Origin: Parachlamydiales bacterium
Lineage (GTDB): Bacteria > Chlamydiota > Chlamydiia > Chlamydiales > SM23-39
Reading direction: 5' to 3'
DNA length: 11,346 bases
NCBI GenBank assembly: GCA_003151315.1
Contig: PLXF01000103.1
Span: 1 to 11,346 of the forward strand
Position 1 is the stretch's first letter, and each line of letters starts with the position of its first letter. Made by a program: the position numbers and the translations under genes. Shown piece after piece: positions 7,140 through 11,346 of the stretch. A model generated the notes under the pieces. It was not told the origin of the DNA. It did not search any database and worked only from the letters and a program-made list of their open reading frames with translations.

Positions 7140-7180
7140 CGCGATGTGCGAGTTTCCCTTTCGGAAACTCGCACATCGCG
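7140..7180. terminator. Perfect 18-bp hairpin between convergent genes
   Basis: CGCGATGTGCGAGTTTCC (7140-7157) and its exact complement (7163-7180) enclose a 5-nt loop. The structure starts 5 bp after the stop of the gene at 6217-7134 and ends 29 bp from the stop of the reverse-strand zinc-ribbon gene, so it probably ends transcription from both sides. On the minus strand the stem is followed by GTTTCTTTA, a weak U tract; the plus strand has none. Confidence 0.7.
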
Positions 7181-7209
7181 TAAATTCATATGCCTGTATT
7201 TTGCCCAGA

Positions 7210-7638
7210 TTATATGTTAAGCACGTTCCTAATGTCTGTACTATTGCAGTTTGGACATCTCCAAGTAAAGGCTCCGCCTTCCCACTCGTAATTACATCTG
7301 TTGCAGACATTTTTGAAAGGTTTTTTGGCAATATAGTCCGCTGATACGGATAAATAGGAACCACTACTATCTATCGATAAAAGCGATAGCGGCATCAAAA
7401 TTGTCATTTCATTTCCCATTAGCATGCAAGAGGCGTGATCCGTAGGAATTATTCGCCTTTCATCCAAGTAAACTTTCCCATCTCCACTAGTTTTAACGAC
7501 TTCAGGGAAGAACGAGATCACCCGTTCGGCGTATTGAAAAGATTGGTTGGTTACAGTATCCTCTAAGTTATTTCCGTAGATACTTGAGAAACTAGCCATT
7601 AAACACATGCAGGGCGCAAAGAAATTATGAAAACCCAT
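7210..7638 (-). CDS. Small protein with possible signal sequence and C-terminal zinc ribbon
   Basis: The 142-residue product opens with a hydrophobic stretch (about 4-21, FFAPCMCLMASFSSIYG) that may be a signal peptide. The middle of about 85 residues is not recognised. It ends in a zinc ribbon with two CxxC knuckles, Cys112/Cys115 and Cys128/Cys131 (VCNRCNYEWEGGAFTWRCPNC), which should bind one Zn ion. AGGAG lies six bases upstream of the ATG on the minus strand, the best ribosome-binding site in the window, so both strand and start are well supported. The gene lies between the two paralogs and is convergent with the first and divergent from the second, whose start is only about 15 bp away. 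A zinc ribbon on an exported protein would be unusual; the hydrophobic N-terminus may instead be part of the fold or a type III secretion signal. Confidence 0.75.
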   Translation of the reverse strand: MGFHNFFAPCMCLMASFSSIYGNNLEDTVTNQSFQYAERVISFFPEVVKTSGDGKVYLDERRIIPTDHASCMLMGNEMTILMPLSLLSIDSSGSYLSVSADYIAKKPFKNVCNRCNYEWEGGAFTWRCPNCNSTDIRNVLNI

Positions 7639-7653
7639 ATTTTACTCCTATTT

Positions 7654-8568
7654 ATGAGCGTGAATAAAAGAAAAATTCCTCGAATATTGGCATATTGTTC
7701 TTTTTTTTTGCTAGCACTTGTTGCAGGCTGTTTTCGTAATCACAATGACAATGCAAAACGAGTCGTTGTGCATATGGACGTCTCTCCAGAAGAAAAAGCA
7801 TGGATGGGAAAATTTTTTAACGATTTTTTCTTGGAAGGATCTACTATTTACACTCTTTTTGGAACCAAGCCCATGTCTGGAATTAGCATTGTTTCTGCTA
7901 CACCAAAGGAGTGGATGGATGCTCACAAATCTCTCATAGAAGCTTTAGATGAGAAAAGAAAAGAAGCGGCTATTCAAGAAGTACAAAACCATTCTCAAAG
8001 CTATGATTTGAATGTAAATTGGGAAAAGTGGATTGCTTGGAAAAAAAATCACCCGGATTCTCCTTTCCTGTTTGTAAAACGGGCAACAGATTCCCCTCAT
8101 ATTTTTAATGCTTATGTGGCTAATACCCGCGAAGTAATGTGGACTTTACAAGAATATTATTCTTTTTTTTCGCGGGAATTGGGCGTGGAATTCGATCCTT
8201 TAGAAGTGACCTTAGACTTTGAAGATCCTGAGTCGCCTTTCTGGGACCAAATTTTTTCCAATCATTTTCTACAGGGTATTTTATTCGGCTTCGGCGATAG
8301 AAATTCTTACTTTTTTTATCGGCATTTTAAGCAATCCCATACAGACAACAATTCCTGCCTCTTCGTAAGTCAGCCTGTGTCAGACGAAGCCGAAGGGGGA
8401 GATATTAAAAACATCCAACTCCCTCGATTTAGATCTTACGTATTGCCCTACGGTGAAGATCCCGTTGTAACCAAGTATAAAAAGGAAAAAAAGCGCATTC
8501 AACAGGAACTTCAAGGACAAGACTTTTTCGAAGCAGTTCTTGAAAGGCTATTTGATTGTAACCCTTAA
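7654..8568 (+). CDS. Lipoprotein, paralog of the protein at 6217
   Basis: With the start at 7654 the product has 304 residues. It begins with a good lipoprotein signal: basic n-region (NKRKIPR), hydrophobic core, and lipobox LVAGC with the lipidated Cys26. Motifs shared with the gene at 6217 are YTLFGTKP (66-73), FLQGILFGFGDRN (205-217) and a C-terminal helix with LQGQDFFEAVLERLF (286-300). An earlier in-frame ATG at 7627 would add nine residues and overlap the divergent zinc-ribbon gene. I prefer 7654 because the length and motif positions then match the paralog and the signal peptide is normal, but neither start has a clear ribosome-binding site. Function is unknown; it is probably an envelope component. 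The dispersed repeat begins 3 bp after the stop. Confidence 0.82.
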   Translation: MSVNKRKIPRILAYCSFFLLALVAGCFRNHNDNAKRVVVHMDVSPEEKAWMGKFFNDFFLEGSTIYTLFGTKPMSGISIVSATPKEWMDAHKSLIEALDEKRKEAAIQEVQNHSQSYDLNVNWEKWIAWKKNHPDSPFLFVKRATDSPHIFNAYVANTREVMWTLQEYYSFFSRELGVEFDPLEVTLDFEDPESPFWDQIFSNHFLQGILFGFGDRNSYFFYRHFKQSHTDNNSCLFVSQPVSDEAEGGDIKNIQLPRFRSYVLPYGEDPVVTKYKKEKKRIQQELQGQDFFEAVLERLFDCNP

Positions 8569-8570
8569 CC

Positions 8571-8651
8571 TCGACTTTGCAACTTTTTTAGCCCGATTGC
8601 CTTGGCCTTATGCCCTCGGACGTTTGGCCTTTGGCCAAACTAGTCGATTTA
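8571..8651 (+). repeat. Dispersed repeat, copy 2
   Basis: This copy matches the reverse complement of 79-161 over its whole length. Its first 31 bp are also a direct repeat of 1-31, apart from one leading T. Inside is the perfect hairpin GTTTGGCC-TTT-GGCCAAAC (8622-8640); copy 1 has one mismatch there. Because it begins 3 bp after the stop of the lipoprotein gene, it could act as that gene's 3' end. The following bases 8652-8690 show nothing I can interpret. Confidence 0.85.
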
Positions 8652-8690
8652 CTAGACCTCTTGCGTAATCCTTTTCGGCTATGTTCATAT

Positions 8691-8999
8691 CTTGCCTTCA
8701 GCGGCGTGTTTTTTCATCAGCGCCGAGCTAATTGCTGAGACGCTGAGATCGCTGAGGGAAAAATTGGGGCCTTGCCCGGAGGAAGAGAGATGCCAGTCGT
8801 TTATCAAGATCAGGATCTTACACACAGTATATTCTGAAGAAGGGCATTAAACGGTGTGTATTGCAAGCAAAAGACCGAACTACTTGATCGACAATGATTT
8901 CTCTCTTCCTTCGGGCAAGGCCCCGATTTTTCCCTCAGCGACTCTACCGTCTCAGCAATTATCTCAGCGCTGATGAAAAAACACGCCGCTAGAGGCAAG
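8691..8999. repeat. Long inverted-repeat element (about 310 bp)
   Basis: Two arms of about 100 bp (8691-8790 and 8900-8999) are reverse complements with only scattered mismatches. They begin CTTGCCT and end AGGCAAG, and include GGCGTGTTTTTTCATCAGCG and GGGGCCTTGCCCG with their counterparts. The left arm carries CGCTGAG-type motifs in short tandem (about 8733-8757). The roughly 110-bp interior has weaker pairing of its own, for example ACACAC near 8820 with GTGTGT near 8855. No credible coding frame or transposase is present. It resembles a miniature inverted-repeat element, or a folded RNA if transcribed. I found no clear target-site duplication. Confidence 0.85.
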
Positions 9000-9090
9000 A
9001 GAGGATTTTAAACAAATGTGGAAACTATGAAAATACTCCGTACATTGTTCTAGTTTTTCTATTGCGACATTTTTATCTTCCTATCTTTTA

Positions 9091-9119
9091 TTGACGTCAG
9101 GTGTTTTTTGTAGTATTCC
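9091..9119 (+). promoter_or_regulatory. Candidate promoter of the autotransporter gene
   Basis: TTGACG (9091-9096), a 17-bp spacer and TATTCC (9114-9119) form a sigma-70-like promoter with a strong -35 and a weak -10, 56 bp (first T to A of ATG) before the start codon at 9147. A short inverted repeat, GTATTC-N5-GAATAC (9113-9129), covers the -10 and could be an operator; it is short enough to be chance. The rest of 9002-9146 is AT-rich with no other signal. Confidence 0.4.
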
Positions 9120-9146
9120 AAAAGAATACCATCGTAAGAGAGATCG

Positions 9147-10322
9147 ATGAATATTCGCGTTTTGTCCATTTTGTCCCTTCTATCTGTTTCTACTCTAGAA
9201 GCCTATGTACCGATATCGCCGACAAATCCTAACCAAAACGAACAAAATGTAGCGGATAACTTAAACGCCTTGAGAGCTTCAGGTGCTCTCGATTCCGATC
9301 CTTCCCTTCTCAATGCCTATAATTCCTTAGCTAGCCTCTCGGACAATACCCTCAATCAAGCCCTCGATCAACTCCATCCAGCCCCCTATAGCGCCTTTCC
9401 CGAAATCCAGGCAGCGGTCGGCGGACAAATATTAACGACTTTTCACCGTAAACCCGCCCCCTATTGCTGCTGCTCGAGCCCTTTGCGAGCGTGGGCCGAA
9501 CCGTACGGAAATTGGCTGCAGGAAAAAAATCTAGAGCAAGAACTTGGCTTTACAGCCAATTCCAAAGGGATTGCTTTTGGAGTCGACGGGGAAGTACTAG
9601 AAGGCTGGGTAGTAGGGGCGGGCGGAATTTGGAACGACAGCCATCTCTACTGGAAGCGAGGACAAGGTAGAGCCACTATGAATGGCTACTATGGCGCTAT
9701 TTATACCGACTATTCGACAGAAAATGTCTATGTAGGCGCCTCGTTTTTAGCCGGACTTGATCGATTCAACACCTCTCGCCATATCCGCTTTTCCGATATC
9801 GATACAAAAGCACATGGACACTATTACGGAACGGAAATCCTAGGCCAAATATCCACAGCCCTTTTTTTCGGCCCCTCGATGTGCTTCATGTTCCCCTATT
9901 TCAACATCGATTTCCTCTATTTAAACCAACATAGCTATCAAGAAGAGGGTGCGGCGGGGCTAGATCTCGATGTACGCAGCAACGGGCAAACGACGATGCG
10001 CACCGAAGCGGGATTTGCCTTGCAGGTATCCGATATGAACGCCTATCGCAACTTCTGCTTCTCTCCCCTCTTTTCGCTCGGCTGGGCGATGGAATGCCCA
10101 TTGAGTAGACCCAATTATAAAGCCACTTTCGCCGATCAGTCTTCCCGTTTTCAAGCCACAGGCTGGGACCACACCTGGCAGCTCTTCACCGTCCGCTTTG
10201 GCGCCACCTTTAGCTATAAATGCGTCACCCTATTTAGCGGTTATGTCGCCGAAATGAACCCCGTCGATCGGACCCCCTATTTTGACCAAAGGGGCGATAT
10301 CCGCCTCGACTGCTCCTGGTAA
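9147..10322 (+). CDS. Autotransporter-type outer-membrane beta-barrel protein with minimal passenger
   Basis: The signal peptide covers residues 1-19 (cleavage after LEA). Residues 20-100 form a short linker region with the LDQLHPAPYSAFPEIQ segment typically found just before autotransporter barrels. From about residue 112 (SPLRAWAEPYGNW) to the end the sequence alternates aromatic and polar residues and matches an autotransporter barrel of about 280 residues: SKGIAFGVDGEVLEGWVVGAGG, YYGAIYTDYSTENVYVGASF, MRTEAGFALQV, then FGATFSYKCVTLFSGY. The last residue is Trp rather than the usual Phe, still acceptable to the BAM machinery. The passenger is almost absent, so this is probably a surface barrel, not a secreted virulence factor. 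Eight cysteines, including three in a row (107-109), suit the disulfide-linked envelopes of Chlamydiae. The purine-rich AAGAGAGA precedes the start. Confidence 0.88.
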   Translation: MNIRVLSILSLLSVSTLEAYVPISPTNPNQNEQNVADNLNALRASGALDSDPSLLNAYNSLASLSDNTLNQALDQLHPAPYSAFPEIQAAVGGQILTTFHRKPAPYCCCSSPLRAWAEPYGNWLQEKNLEQELGFTANSKGIAFGVDGEVLEGWVVGAGGIWNDSHLYWKRGQGRATMNGYYGAIYTDYSTENVYVGASFLAGLDRFNTSRHIRFSDIDTKAHGHYYGTEILGQISTALFFGPSMCFMFPYFNIDFLYLNQHSYQEEGAAGLDLDVRSNGQTTMRTEAGFALQVSDMNAYRNFCFSPLFSLGWAMECPLSRPNYKATFADQSSRFQATGWDHTWQLFTVRFGATFSYKCVTLFSGYVAEMNPVDRTPYFDQRGDIRLDCSW

Positions 10323-10344
10323 CCGATGAAAATTCTAGGCAAAT

Positions 10345-10689
10345 ATGTTTGAAGGAAAGCACATCCCCTTAGCTCCACTAGAGCTGTTCATTAAACGGGT
10401 GATCTATAATTTATCCATCGGCGTGCTGATTATTGTGTTTTCGCTGGGGATTGGGATGTTTGGCTATTCCCATTTTGAGCAAATGAGTCTAGTTAGTGCC
10501 TATGAAAACGCCGCGATGATTTTATCCGGCATGGGACCGGTCGACCCGATCCACACAAATGAGGGGAAGATATTCGCCGGGACCTACGCGCTCTTTAGCG
10601 GCGTCGTTTTCCTCGTCGTGATCGCGATCATCATGGCCCCCGTTTTCCACCGATTTTTCCACCGGTTTCTCATCAAGGACCCTAAATAA
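10345..10689 (+). CDS. Small potassium-channel-like membrane protein (TM-loop-TM)
   Basis: The 114-residue product has two membrane helices, about 19-41 and 75-101, separated by a hydrophobic loop (about 50-66) containing MILSGMGPVD. This is the TM1, pore-loop, TM2 layout of two-helix ion channels. The potassium selectivity sequence TVGYG is missing; LSGMGPV occupies its place, so ion selectivity, or channel function at all, is uncertain. The tail is basic and His/Phe-rich (HRFFHRFLIKDPK). The start lies 22 bp after the autotransporter stop with AGG five bases upstream, so the two genes are probably co-transcribed. It ends 13 bp from the convergent ankyrin gene with no visible terminator between. 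Confidence 0.75.
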   Translation: MFEGKHIPLAPLELFIKRVIYNLSIGVLIIVFSLGIGMFGYSHFEQMSLVSAYENAAMILSGMGPVDPIHTNEGKIFAGTYALFSGVVFLVVIAIIMAPVFHRFFHRFLIKDPK

Positions 10690-10702
10690 TTGCGATGCGG
10701 CC

Positions 10703-11346
10703 TTAAGCCAATACTACAGGGCGATCTTCTCGAATATACTGCTTTTTGAAGCTACGGTTCGGCACTCCTGGCGCTGCAGCTAAAAGGGCTGCAACTGAAG
10801 GAGGAACTTGCTGCTTAGCGGCAACGGATCTCTCAGGTTCTTCTGCGCTTACAAAGAGCGCTGCAGCGCCAACTTCAGGCATCTCATCGTCCAAGGGCGC
10901 TCCTTCTAGCTGTTCGCCCATCACTTCAGATTGACTTTCAAAACCCATAGAAGGCGGCGTTATTAAAGGCATTTGCAAGACCTCTGCCCATGGAGCCGAG
11001 GGTTCCCCTGACGTCATCATAGAGACTAATAGAGCGTTCGTTTCTTGAAAAGGAGCTGATATATACTGAGAAGCCGCTACAGGTGCATAGCGAGCTACGA
11101 TCGGTTGAGGCAACAAAGCCATAATCGCCGCGTAACTATCTCGTTGAGAATCATCTGCTCGTAATACTGCAAACTTTTCGGCAGCCATTTGATAAGCAGT
11201 CTTTCCTTCTCGGTTCCGCCGTTTCATCCAAGCGTCTGCGCTAAATTGCTTATTTTCCTTTGCTTCGAACGCTCGAACATGCTTGATAATATATTGAACC
11301 ATTTCCCCATCTCCGCTTTCCATCGCGGCGTGTAGCACCGTTTCCC
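10703..11346 (-). CDS. Ankyrin-repeat protein, C-terminal part (runs off the window)
   Basis: The reading frame continues past the window edge as ETVLHAA, the start of an ankyrin repeat, so the GTG at 11338 is an internal valine codon and not the start. Visible are parts of two repeats, TVLHAAMESGDGEMVQYIIKH and REGKTAYQMAAEKFAVL, with an insert of about 20 residues between them. A long Ala/Pro/Glu-rich tail of about 140 residues follows, with no recognised domain (for example VPPSVAALLAAAPGVP). Ankyrin proteins mediate protein-protein contacts and are frequent secreted effectors in amoeba-associated Chlamydiae; that role is inferred. The N-terminus, and any further domain, lie outside the window. 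Confidence 0.85.
   Translation of the reverse strand, partial: ETVLHAAMESGDGEMVQYIIKHVRAFEAKENKQFSADAWMKRRNREGKTAYQMAAEKFAVLRADDSQRDSYAAIMALLPQPIVARYAPVAASQYISAPFQETNALLVSMMTSGEPSAPWAEVLQMPLITPPSMGFESQSEVMGEQLEGAPLDDEMPEVGAAALFVSAEEPERSVAAKQQVPPSVAALLAAAPGVPNRSFKKQYIREDRPVVLA

Noticed and set aside
7144..7344. 66-aa forward frame starting in the 7140-7180 hairpin
   Set aside because: It starts inside the hairpin and is antisense to the zinc-ribbon gene, which has an excellent ribosome-binding site.
8810..8998. 62-aa reverse frame in the long inverted-repeat element
   Set aside because: Most of it is the repeat arm; no start signal and no resemblance to a transposase.
9901..10172. Two overlapping reverse frames inside the autotransporter barrel
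   Set aside because: Shadows of the barrel gene with Arg/Ser-rich random composition.

Overview
This window looks like chromosomal DNA of an intracellular bacterium of the phylum Chlamydiae, probably an environmental Parachlamydiales lineage rather than classical Chlamydia. The pointers are a small protein with the two-lobed hydrophobic domain of chlamydial inclusion-membrane (Inc) proteins, a cysteine-bearing autotransporter barrel with almost no passenger, an ankyrin-repeat protein, lineage-specific paralogs, and many palindromic repeats. The assignment is an inference from gene types; no marker gene is present.

Layout. (1) 1-161: a repeat with inverted arms; part of it recurs in opposite orientation at 8571-8651. 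(2) 183-4330: a translationally coupled two-gene RND efflux operon, a lipoprotein adaptor followed by an inner-membrane pump. No outer-membrane channel gene follows. (3) 4331-4766: two abutting palindromic elements with related ends and different terminator-like cores. They probably stop efflux transcription, and the outer end of the second supplies a promoter-like sequence to the next gene. (4) 4767-8568: a more AT-rich accessory stretch. It holds an unrecognised helical protein, an Inc-like two-TM protein on the opposite strand, two diverged paralogous exported proteins of about 305 aa, and between the paralogs a reverse-strand protein ending in a zinc ribbon. Both convergent gene pairs have a hairpin between their ends. 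(5) 8571-9001: the second copy of the left-end repeat, then a roughly 310-bp element with arms of about 100 bp. (6) 9147-10689: an autotransporter-type barrel and a small potassium-channel-like membrane protein, probably co-transcribed. (7) 10703-11346: the C-terminal end of an ankyrin-repeat protein on the minus strand, running off the window.

The efflux pair works as two parts of a tripartite exporter. The middle block looks like host-interaction or envelope material. Its most unexpected feature is a 19-bp motif (TTGAATCAC-G-N4-GTATA) that forms the ends of the palindromic elements and also lies exactly 53 bp upstream of two different start codons, in register with plausible -10 boxes. This suggests that mobile palindrome ends have become promoters, or that a regulator site shapes both.
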